Assembly: GCF_036881715.1 (NCBI RefSeq)
Contig: NZ_JBAKBF010000001.1
Coordinates: 372,001-436,000, forward strand
Source of the DNA: Pannonibacter anstelovis
GTDB lineage: Bacteria > Pseudomonadota > Alphaproteobacteria > Rhizobiales > Stappiaceae
Reading direction: 5' to 3'
DNA: 64,000 bases
Shown here: in pieces, positions 26,441 through 33,433 of the stretch
Layout of the letters: every line of letters begins with the position of its first letter
Position numbering within the stretch: the first letter of the stretch is position 1
The notes under the pieces: generated by a model
What the model was told of the DNA's origin: nothing
The model's input: the letters and a program-made list of their open reading frames with translations, nothing else
Databases searched by the model: none
Position numbers and translations under genes: made by a program

Positions 26441-27196
26441 TCAGGCCGCCGCGCCGACGTAATCAGCGTAGCCGTTCTTCTCCAGCTCAAGCGCCAGTTC
26501 CTTGCCGCCGGTCTTGACGATCTTGCCCTTGGACAGAACGTGGACGACATCCGGCACGATATGGTCGAGCAGGCGCTGGTAGTGGGTGATGACGATCATC
26601 GAGCGCTCCGGCGAGCGCAGCTTGTTGACGCCTTCCGACACGATGCGCAGGGCGTCGATGTCGAGGCCGGAGTCCGTCTCGTCCAGCACGCAGAGGCTCG
26701 GCTCCAGAAGGGCCATCTGCAGGATTTCCGAGCGCTTCTTCTCGCCGCCGGAGAAGCCGACGTTGAGCGGGCGCTTCAGCATGTCCATGGTGACGTTGAG
26801 GTCAGCCGCCTTGGACTTGACCAGCTTCAGGAAGTCCGGAACCGAGAGCTCGGCCTCGCCGCGCGCCTTGCGCTGTGCGTTGAGGGCGGTCTTCAGAAAC
26901 TCCATCGTGGCAACGCCGGGGATCTCGATCGGATACTGGAAGGCAAGGAACACACCGGCAGCTGCACGCTCGTCGGCTTCCATCTCCAGGAGGTTCTCAC
27001 CATTGAACAGGATCTCGCCCTCGGTGACCTCATAGTCTTCCTTGCCTGCCAGAATGTAGGACAGGGTCGACTTGCCGGAGCCGTTCGGGCCCATGATGGC
27101 ATGGATTTCGCCTGCCTTCACGGTCAGGTCGATGCCGCGCAGGATCTCGGTGCCGTCTTCGGCGATGCGGGCGTGCAGGTTCTTGATCTCAAGCAT
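26441..27196 (-). CDS. sufC: Fe-S assembly ATPase SufC
   Basis: SufC is the ABC-type ATPase of the SufBCD complex, 251 aa. Walker A is GPNGSGKST, the Q-loop region is LAFQYPIEIPGV, the signature is FSGGEKKRSEILQ, Walker B is LCVLDETDSGLDID, and the switch His is in VITHYQRLLD. The start MLEIKNL at 27196 has GAGGA eight bases upstream. A 164-bp spacer containing a palindromic repeat separates it from sufB, unusually long for this operon. Confidence 0.95.
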   Translation of the reverse strand: MLEIKNLHARIAEDGTEILRGIDLTVKAGEIHAIMGPNGSGKSTLSYILAGKEDYEVTEGEILFNGENLLEMEADERAAAGVFLAFQYPIEIPGVATMEFLKTALNAQRKARGEAELSVPDFLKLVKSKAADLNVTMDMLKRPLNVGFSGGEKKRSEILQMALLEPSLCVLDETDSGLDIDALRIVSEGVNKLRSPERSMIVITHYQRLLDHIVPDVVHVLSKGKIVKTGGKELALELEKNGYADYVGAAA

Positions 27197-27294
27197 TGAG
27201 ATGGTCCTCATTTCGGTCCGGATTCAAGGTCCGGTGTGTGTCATCAGTCTCAGGAGCCGGTTTCCCAGCGCATTCAATTGCGTTTGCCTACGCA

Positions 27295-27339
27295 CCACTC
27301 TCCGTCGTTCTTGGGCTCGTCCCGACGATGACGGAGTGG
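27295..27339. repeat. Imperfect palindrome between sufB and sufC
   Basis: The outer arms (CCACTC + TCCGTC against GACGGAGTGG) pair with a two-base bulge around a GC-rich loop. It lies inside the suf operon and could stabilise or attenuate the transcript between sufB and sufC, or be a dispersed repeat. Confidence 0.5.
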
Positions 27340-27360
27340 GTGTTCAACGTCTCGCCTACG

Positions 27361-28833
27361 TTATCCCACGCTGCCTTCCAGGCTGATCGAGATCAGTTTC
27401 TGGGCTTCGACGGCGAATTCCATCGGCAGCTGCTGGATCACGTCCTTGACGAAGCCGTTCACGATCAGCGCCACGGCCTGCTCTTCCGACAGGCCACGGG
27501 CGAGGCAGTAGAACATCTGGTCGTCGGAGATCTTTGAGGTGGTGGCCTCATGCTCGAAGACGGCCGATGCGTTCTTGCTTTCGATATAGGGCACCGTATG
27601 CGCGCCGCAGTCCTGCCCGATCAGCAGGCTGTCGCACTGGGTGAAGTTGCGGGCGTTCGAAGCCTTGCGGTGCGCCGAGACGAGGCCACGGTAGGTGTTC
27701 TGCGACTTGCCGGCGGAAATGCCCTTGGAGATGATGCGGCTCGACGTGTTCTTGCCGAGATGGATCATCTTGGTGCCGCTGTCCACCTGCTGATAGCCGT
27801 TGGACACGGCGATCGAGTAGAACTCGCCGCGCGAATTGTCACCGCGCAGAATGCAGGACGGGTACTTCCAGGTGATGGCCGAGCCGGTTTCCACCTGCGT
27901 CCAGGAGATCTTGGAGTTCTTGCCACGGCAGTCGCCACGCTTGGTGACGAAGTTGTAGATGCCGCCCTTGCCGTCCTTGTCACCGGGGAACCAGTTCTGG
28001 ACGGTGGAATATTTGATCTCCGCATCATCCAGCGCGATCAGCTCGACGACAGCCGCATGCAGCTGGTTCTCGTCGCGCTGCGGCGCGGTGCAGCCTTCAA
28101 GATAGGACACGTAAGCGCCCTTGTCGGCGATGATCAGCGTACGCTCGAACTGGCCGGTGTTTTTCTCGTTGATGCGGAAGTAAGTGGACAGTTCCATCGG
28201 GCAGCGCACGCCCTCCGGCACATAAACGAAGGAGCCGTCGGAGAAGACCGCAGAGTTCAGCGTCGCATAGTAGTTGTCCGTCACCGGAACCACGGAGCCG
28301 AGATACTTGCGGACGAGGTCCGGGTACTCGCGCAGGGCCTCGGAGATGGAACAGAAGATGACGCCCGCCTTCTTCAGCTCGTCCTTGAAGGTGGTGACCA
28401 CGGACACGCTGTCGAACACGGCGTCCACGGCGACCCGGTTCTTCGGCTCGACGCCGGCAAGGATCTCCTGCTCGCGCAGCGGAATGCCCAGCTTCTCGTA
28501 GGTCCGCAGCAGCTCCGGATCCACCTCGTCAAGGCTCTTCGGCCCTTCGACGGACTTCGGCGCGGACCAGTAGTACAGCTCCTGCAGGTCAATCGGCGGA
28601 TAGCTGACGCGGGCCCAGGTGGGCTCTTCCATGGTCTGGAAGCGGCGCAGCGCATCGAGGCGCCACTCGGTCATCCACTCCGGCTCGTTCTTCTTGGCCG
28701 AAAGGAAGCGCACGGTTTCCTCGGAAAGGCCCTTTGCCGCCGTTTCCGACTCGATGTCGGTGACGAAGCCATATTTGTACTGGTCGACGTCAATCGCTTT
28801 GACCCGGTCGATCGTTTCCTGCACAGCGGGCAT
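27361..28833 (-). CDS. sufB: Fe-S assembly scaffold protein SufB
   Basis: SufB is the main scaffold on which the cluster is built with SufC and SufD. The 490-residue product has SufB hallmarks: SDGSFVYVPEGVRCPMELST, YLEGCTAPQRDENQLHAAV, NFVTKRGDCRGKNSKISWTQ and the C-terminal FEHEATTSKISDDQMFYCLARG. It starts at 28833 with GGAGA seven bases upstream. It follows the class I cysteine desulfurase by 157 bp and is separated from sufC by a repeat-bearing spacer. Confidence 0.96.
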   Translation of the reverse strand: MPAVQETIDRVKAIDVDQYKYGFVTDIESETAAKGLSEETVRFLSAKKNEPEWMTEWRLDALRRFQTMEEPTWARVSYPPIDLQELYYWSAPKSVEGPKSLDEVDPELLRTYEKLGIPLREQEILAGVEPKNRVAVDAVFDSVSVVTTFKDELKKAGVIFCSISEALREYPDLVRKYLGSVVPVTDNYYATLNSAVFSDGSFVYVPEGVRCPMELSTYFRINEKNTGQFERTLIIADKGAYVSYLEGCTAPQRDENQLHAAVVELIALDDAEIKYSTVQNWFPGDKDGKGGIYNFVTKRGDCRGKNSKISWTQVETGSAITWKYPSCILRGDNSRGEFYSIAVSNGYQQVDSGTKMIHLGKNTSSRIISKGISAGKSQNTYRGLVSAHRKASNARNFTQCDSLLIGQDCGAHTVPYIESKNASAVFEHEATTSKISDDQMFYCLARGLSEEQAVALIVNGFVKDVIQQLPMEFAVEAQKLISISLEGSVG

Positions 28834-28990
28834 GTCTTTGTCTCCATTCCGCCGCCCTCACATCCGGGGCGGACCGTCATCCCTGCCCCCGTTCTACGGC
28901 GGCGAGGTCGTCTCAGGTTCAGCCCACCGGCACGAAATAAGCTGGAGGGCGGTTTCAGGCCCCATTCGGGGCAATTTCAAAGCCGTATCT

Positions 28991-30160
28991 TCAGGCTGCC
29001 TTGCCGGTTGCCGAAGGGTTGAGCGTGGCTGCCACCTTCGACCAGACCTCCAGGAAGCGGGTGATATCCGCTTCCTGCGTCGTCCAGCCAAGACTGACCC
29101 GCAGCGCACAGCGTCCCAGATCCTCGTCAACGCCCATGGCGGTGAGCACGTGCGACGCACCGACCTTGCCCGAGGAGCAGGCCGAGCCGGAGGAAAGGGC
29201 GATGCCGTTGAGGTCCAGAGCCATAAGCGCCATTTCGGACGGAACGCCCGGAACGGCAAAACACGTTGTGTTCGCAAGGCGGGGGGCATCTGCGCCAAAC
29301 ACCACCGTTGATCCAGATATAAGGCGCAAACCCTCTTCGAGAAGGCCCTGAAGCCTCGCGAGACTTGCAAATTCCTCAAGCATTGTGGAGCCATCGCGCG
29401 CAATGGCACCGAAAGCGGCGATGGCTGCGGCATTTTCCGTGCCCGCACGCCGGTGCTGCTCCTGGCCGCCACCAATCAGCAGCGGCGCGGGCGCCAGCGC
29501 AGATGTGCGCAGCACAAGCGCGCCAATGCCCTGCGGGCCGCCCATCTTGTGGGCCGAAAGGCTCACCGCATCCGCCTGCCATCCGGCAATGTCCACCGGC
29601 AGGCGGCCGCCAAACTGCACGGCATCCACATGGAAGATGCCGCCGGCGGCCTTCACACGGGCACCGATTTCGGCCAGCGGCTGGATGACGCCCGTTTCAT
29701 TGTTCGCCGCCATCACAGACACCAGCGCAGGACCTCCGGCGGCCAGCAGCTCGTCCAGATGATCAAGCCGCAGGACGCCGTTTTCACCGGTGCCGATGTG
29801 GGCAATTTCACGTGCGGCAAAGCGTCCGCCCGCGCGCACGCTCGGGTGCTCAACGGCGGACATCAGCAGCCGGTCCAGATAGACCGGGCCGTCATTGCCC
29901 TGCCAGCGCGGGCTGAGAGCCAGTACGTTGGCTTCCGTCGCACCGCTGGTGAAGATGACCGACCGGGCCTTGACCCCGCACATGGCTGCCAGCGCCTCGC
30001 GTGCATCCTCGACGATGCCGCGCAGCTTGCGCCCTTCGCCATGCACCGAAGACGGGTTGCCCGTGACGCCCAGCACCTCGACCATGCGCGCGAGCGCCTG
30101 CGGGCGCAGCGGCGCGCTCGCATTGTGATCCAGATAAAGCCGCTCGGTTCCGCCGTTCAT
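28991..30160 (-). CDS. Class I cysteine desulfurase (IscS/NifS type) heading the suf operon
   Basis: A PLP-dependent cysteine desulfurase, 389 aa. It shows YLDHNASAPLRPQ, GNPSSVHGEGRKLR, ANNETGVIQP, the PLP Lys in SLSAHKMGGPQG, and the flexible loop SSGSACSSGK with the persulfide Cys, which marks class I. It is the first gene of the operon that also encodes the class II enzyme SufS. That two-desulfurase arrangement is common in alphaproteobacteria. The start at MNGGTERLYLDHN (30160) is chosen by family; the frame extends to 30220. Confidence 0.9.
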   Translation of the reverse strand: MNGGTERLYLDHNASAPLRPQALARMVEVLGVTGNPSSVHGEGRKLRGIVEDAREALAAMCGVKARSVIFTSGATEANVLALSPRWQGNDGPVYLDRLLMSAVEHPSVRAGGRFAAREIAHIGTGENGVLRLDHLDELLAAGGPALVSVMAANNETGVIQPLAEIGARVKAAGGIFHVDAVQFGGRLPVDIAGWQADAVSLSAHKMGGPQGIGALVLRTSALAPAPLLIGGGQEQHRRAGTENAAAIAAFGAIARDGSTMLEEFASLARLQGLLEEGLRLISGSTVVFGADAPRLANTTCFAVPGVPSEMALMALDLNGIALSSGSACSSGKVGASHVLTAMGVDEDLGRCALRVSLGWTTQEADITRFLEVWSKVAATLNPSATGKAA

Positions 30161-30237
30161 GGCCCGGTTCCAACTCCATTCAGCCTGGTGTGCCCTCATC
30201 GCCAGCTGGCTTTCGGACAAGGCCGGTAGCGCCTCTT

Positions 30238-30267
30238 TTTCAAGTCAAGTCAACGGAAAACTTGAAA
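30238..30267. promoter_or_regulatory. Inverted repeat upstream of the suf operon
   Basis: TTTCAAGT (30238-30245) and ACTTGAAA (30260-30267) are perfect inverted arms 14 bases apart, with an internal CAAGTCAAGTCAA direct repeat. It lies 78 bases upstream of the first suf gene and could be an operator; the regulator is unknown. Confidence 0.4.
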
Positions 30268-30342
30268 TTCCCCGCCCACATGATGATAAGTGCGCCAAGC
30301 GCCCGAATTCGAACCGGCACGCCACGCGCGGCTGCATTCGAA

Positions 30343-30371
30343 TTTGAAGCATTCTAAAGAAGCTTTTAGAA
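30343..30371. promoter_or_regulatory. Candidate Irr-type iron control element
   Basis: TTTGAAGCATTCTAAA (30343-30358) fits the Irr-box pattern TTAGAA-N3-TTCTAA with one mismatch. It overlaps a second inverted pair, TTCTAAA (30352-30358) and TTTAGAA (30365-30371). It lies between the divergent suf operon and alpha/beta hydrolase gene; Irr control of suf is known in rhizobia. Confidence 0.5.
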
Positions 30372-30477
30372 ACTCGGAACCTCAGAGTCAAGTTTCCTGC
30401 TCAGGGATTCCACGTACAAATTCCTCATTTTTTCCGGACCAGAAGGCCCGGAAAGCGAGAAAAGGACATCGCGCTTC

Positions 30478-31197
30478 ATGCCCGAGGTGATTTTCAACGG
30501 CCCTGCCGGACGTCTGGAAGGCCGTTTCCATCCCGCCAAAAAGCGGAACGCGCCCATCGCACTGGTGCTGCATCCGCATCCGCAGTTCGGCGGGACGATG
30601 AACAATCAGGTCGTCTACCAGCTGTATTATATGTTCGCCCAGCGTGGCTTTGCCGTGCTGCGCTTCAACTTCCGCGGCGTCGGCCGGTCGCAGGGCTCCT
30701 TCGATCATGGCCAGGGTGAGCTCTCGGATGCCGCCGCTGCCCTCGACTGGGTGCAGACGGTTCATCCCGACGCACGCGGCTGCTGGATTGCCGGCTTCTC
30801 CTTCGGCGCCTGGATCGGCATGCAGCTTCTGATGCGCCGCCCGGAAGTGGAAGGCTTCATCTCGGTTGCCCCTCCGGCGAACCTGTTCGACTTCTCCTTC
30901 CTCGCCCCCTGCCCCTCGTCCGGCCTGCTCATCCATGGCGACAACGACAAGGTCGTGCCGCAGAAGGACGTGCAGAACCTCGTTGACAAGCTGAAGACGC
31001 AGAAGGGCATCGTCATCGATCACGAGACGATCCCCGGTGCGAACCACTTCTTCGAGAACAGCGTCGAGGAACTGATGCTGCGCTGCGGCACCTATCTCGA
31101 CAAGCGCCTCGGCGTTGACGCCCTGCCCGTCCTGCCGCCGCCTCCGGCGGATACCGGCGAAGACTTCGCTGAGGATCTGGATGACGACGAGGAATGA
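30478..31197 (+). CDS. Alpha/beta hydrolase (COG2945-like)
   Basis: A 239-residue serine hydrolase of the type commonly found divergent from the suf operon in alphaproteobacteria. It shows LVLHPHPQFGGTMNNQVVYQ, RFNFRGVGRSQGSFDHGQGE, the nucleophile elbow GFSFGAW (Ser), the acid Asp in HGDNDKVVP and the His in GANHFFE. There is no signal peptide. An acidic Pro-rich tail of about 25 residues follows the catalytic domain. Its substrate is unknown; the conserved neighbourhood suggests some link to Fe-S assembly, which is inference. A strong terminator follows. Confidence 0.88.
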   Translation: MPEVIFNGPAGRLEGRFHPAKKRNAPIALVLHPHPQFGGTMNNQVVYQLYYMFAQRGFAVLRFNFRGVGRSQGSFDHGQGELSDAAAALDWVQTVHPDARGCWIAGFSFGAWIGMQLLMRRPEVEGFISVAPPANLFDFSFLAPCPSSGLLIHGDNDKVVPQKDVQNLVDKLKTQKGIVIDHETIPGANHFFENSVEELMLRCGTYLDKRLGVDALPVLPPPPADTGEDFAEDLDDDEE

Positions 31198-31238
31198 TTC
31201 CCGTTACTGATCCGGCGAAAGCCGTTCAGGATACAGAG

Positions 31239-31266
31239 CCCGCCGGTTTGATCCGGCGGGTTTTTT
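31239..31266 (+). terminator. Intrinsic terminator of the alpha/beta hydrolase gene
   Basis: An eight-base CCCGCCGG/CCGGCGGG stem with a six-base loop is followed by six T. Confidence 0.92.
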
Positions 31267-31373
31267 GTTGTGCGGGGGGCGAGGCCCTTGCCGGCTCGAT
31301 GGCCGGGGTGACGGCCCAGGCGAGATAGAAGGCACGGAGCCCCTTACAGCCCCCTCTACGCACCGCGCACAAC

Positions 31374-31402
31374 AAAAAACCCACTGGATTGCTCCAGCGG
31401 GT
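31374..31402 (-). terminator. Intrinsic terminator of the NDUFA12-family gene
   Basis: On the minus strand AACCCGCTGGA pairs with TCCAGTGGGTT around a four-base loop, followed by TTTTGTT. It lies just past the stop at 31431. Confidence 0.8.
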
Positions 31403-31430
31403 TCTTCAAACTCAAACAGCTCTACGCCGC

Positions 31431-31817
31431 TTACTGGCCCGGCGTCCAGGCCTCGTAGTCGCCGGTCACTTCCGGACGCTTTTCGGGGGTCAGGATCGAG
31501 CCCTTCGGGCGGTAGGCCTCGGGCGTTCCAGTGCGGTTACCGTGGTGCGGCGCCTGCCAGGATTTGGCGTGGTAGTTCTCTTCCACCGGCGGCGTGTCGA
31601 CCCGGTGGTGCATCCAGCCATGCCAGCCCGGCGGAATCATCGAGGCTTCGGCGAGGCCATTGTAAATGACCCAGCGCTTCTTGCCGCCCCGCTCCTTGTA
31701 ATAGGTGTTGCCGAACTCATCCTTGCCAACGAGTTCGCCCTTGCGCCAGGTGAAGAACCGGGTGCCCATGGTCTGGCCGTTCCACCAGGTGAAGATTTGC
31801 AGGAGAAGGGTCTTCAT
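31431..31817 (-). CDS. NADH:ubiquinone oxidoreductase accessory subunit, NDUFA12 family
   Basis: A 128-residue homologue of the mitochondrial complex I accessory subunit NDUFA12 (B17.2), found in alphaproteobacteria. The core shows WWNGQTMGTRFFTW, GKDEFGNTYYKERGGKKRWVIYNG, and PPGWHGWMHHRVD, with a terminal disordered stretch. The start MKTLLLQIF at 31817 fits the family, with GGAG about ten bases upstream; upstream codons to 31961 are not conserved-looking. The main nuo genes are not nearby. Confidence 0.9.
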   Translation of the reverse strand: MKTLLLQIFTWWNGQTMGTRFFTWRKGELVGKDEFGNTYYKERGGKKRWVIYNGLAEASMIPPGWHGWMHHRVDTPPVEENYHAKSWQAPHHGNRTGTPEAYRPKGSILTPEKRPEVTGDYEAWTPGQ

Positions 31818-31996
31818 CCGCTGTCTGCTCCGAATCGGGCGGACCAAACGCCGCCCTCGAAAAGGACTGGCTGCCAACGCAGCCCGATGTTGCGGCAACA
31901 TGTAGCCGGAATTCTCCGGCCCGTCCACACGGCTGCGGCATTTTGCGCCGCTTCGCCGCACAGCGGGACCAGGAAACCGGCGGACCGGCGTCCAGT

Positions 31997-32740
31997 CTAG
32001 CTCAGCGCCTTGCGCAGGGCAGCAAATCTCGGCCCCGGAACCGGAGGCTTTTGCTCTTCCGTCTTGGGCTTCTGTACCGGCTTCGGGGCAGTCCGGGCAA
32101 CGGCAGCCATGCGTCCAGCCTGCGAATCAAGAGCTGCGGCAGCGATCGACCCATCCTCGTTGAAGACGTGCTCCACCGTCTCCTTGACTTCCTGATAGCG
32201 GCGCGTCGCACGTTGATGATAGGCGCGTGCACCATCCAGCGTCTTCATCTTGCCCGCTTGCTGCTCCAGCAAAAGGCCAACGCCTTCAATGGAATAAAAG
32301 CCGTTCTTGTCCGGGATCATCTCCCTGGCATCGCTGAGCAGCCAGTTCAGCCGGGCATGGATCATGGAGGGTGAGACGGGCTTGGCCAGAAGATGATGCG
32401 CACCGGCCCGGAAAGCCTTCTCCACAAAGGCTCGCGTGCCATGGGCGGTGACGAACAGCAGAGGCACGAAACAGAGCGGCGCCATGTTCTTGTGCCGGAT
32501 CAGCCGCAACATCTGGTAGCCGGTCGCCGGCTCCATACGCCAGTCGGAGATGATGAGATTGGGAGGCTCGGTAAGCATGGACTCCAGCGCCGCATCCACC
32601 GTGTCGAACACCCGCACCCGCTCGACCTTGAAACTTAAAAGTATCGAGCGAAGAATGGTCTGCATCTGCCTTGAATCCTCGACGACAACCACATCGAGTT
32701 CGCCGAAGGTCAGCCCGTAGGCCGCATGATGGTTGGACAT
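31997..32740 (-). CDS. Response regulator (receiver domain, no DNA-binding output)
   Basis: A 247-residue protein with an N-terminal receiver domain. VVVVEDSRQMQTILRSIL carries the acidic pocket, the phospho-acceptor Asp is in NLIISDWRMEPATGYQMLRLIR, the Thr is in LLFVTAHGTRAFVEKAF, and the Lys is in HLLAKPVSPSMIHARL. The C-terminal half is helical then Pro/Lys-rich and lacks a recognisable DNA-binding or enzyme domain. It may act by protein-protein contact; no cognate kinase is adjacent. The start MSNHHAAYG (32740) is preferred to an upstream open extension. Confidence 0.85.
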   Translation of the reverse strand: MSNHHAAYGLTFGELDVVVVEDSRQMQTILRSILLSFKVERVRVFDTVDAALESMLTEPPNLIISDWRMEPATGYQMLRLIRHKNMAPLCFVPLLFVTAHGTRAFVEKAFRAGAHHLLAKPVSPSMIHARLNWLLSDAREMIPDKNGFYSIEGVGLLLEQQAGKMKTLDGARAYHQRATRRYQEVKETVEHVFNEDGSIAAAALDSQAGRMAAVARTAPKPVQKPKTEEQKPPVPGPRFAALRKALS

Positions 32741-32894
32741 GAAATCGGGGCCCCTGCCGGAGATGAACCGCCCTTCTTCTCGCATGCCCCGCTTAAGTCC
32801 ACTTGAAGTGAGGTCGCGGCCTTTTCGTCAAATTGTCATCATCAATCAGCAACATGACAGGCGTTGCTGGCATGGGGCATACGCAGCCCCCGGC

Positions 32895-32924
32895 TTGATG
32901 CAGAATTGCAATGACCTGCATCAA
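32895..32924. promoter_or_regulatory. Palindrome with FNR-like half-sites
   Basis: TTGATGCAG and CTGCATCAA are perfect nine-base inverted arms 12 bases apart. The outer TTGAT/ATCAA resemble FNR half-sites but the spacing is far larger than in a single FNR box. It is about 155 bases upstream of the response regulator gene and about 95 bases upstream of the nrdJ -35. Confidence 0.45.
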
Positions 32925-33018
32925 ATCACGGCTTTCCCCCGCTCTCCCCGATTTCCACAAGGGCTACTAGATTTAGATTGCCGGGCAACTTTTACACACA
33001 AGCGATAGTTCCCCAAAC

Positions 33019-33048
33019 TTGACGGTAACCGATGATTCACACTAATGT
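33019..33048 (+). promoter_or_regulatory. Candidate nrdJ promoter
   Basis: TTGACG, an 18-base spacer and TAATGT. Transcription from here would give a leader of about 380 bases. Confidence 0.5.
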
Positions 33049-33433
33049 CCGGAACGTCACGGTGAGTGTTCCGGCGGACAGGCTGACGCCTGTTTCCGCC
33101 CAGTAGAACCGGCTTCAGGCAGAGTTACGGATCAGCGGCAGCGGCCTCCCGCGCGCCGTTTTCGGGCCGCCGGCAGCTTGGACACCGTGACATCCGGTCT
33201 CTGGCCGTCCGCTTGCGGATACACCAGCGGCAAACCACTCAAGTGGCACACCACGCGAATGGCAGACCAGGGAATTCCTCACTGAAGAGTGAGCCCGGCG
33301 AAGTACCGGGCCTCGACTGACAGGGTAGCGGCACACTGAACGTCCGGGACGCTTGGCGCCTGGGCAACGGATTTTTGCGGCCTGACGCAAGGCGGATCGC
33401 CTGCCGGGCCGGCACGATGAAGGGGGCATGGGA
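33049..33433 (+). promoter_or_regulatory. Structured nrdJ leader, class unknown
   Basis: Visible stems include CGGAAC/GTTCCG (33050-33074), GGCGGACAGGC pairing with GCCTGTTTCCGCC around TGAC (33073-33100), and CTCACT/AGTGAG followed at once by CCCGG/CCGGG (33278-33322). I could not match it to the cobalamin riboswitch, whose conserved B12 box is not seen. Confidence 0.35.

Larger units (their letters stand above)
32741..33433. other. Long regulatory region between the response regulator and nrdJ
   Basis: About 690 bases without a credible gene. It contains a 30-base palindrome (32895-32924), a good promoter (33019-33048) and a GC-rich leader with several stable hairpins before nrdJ. Confidence 0.55.

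Noticed and set aside
33049..33433. Adenosylcobalamin riboswitch before nrdJ
   Set aside because: The B12 box and the conserved core segments were looked for and not found; only generic hairpins are present.
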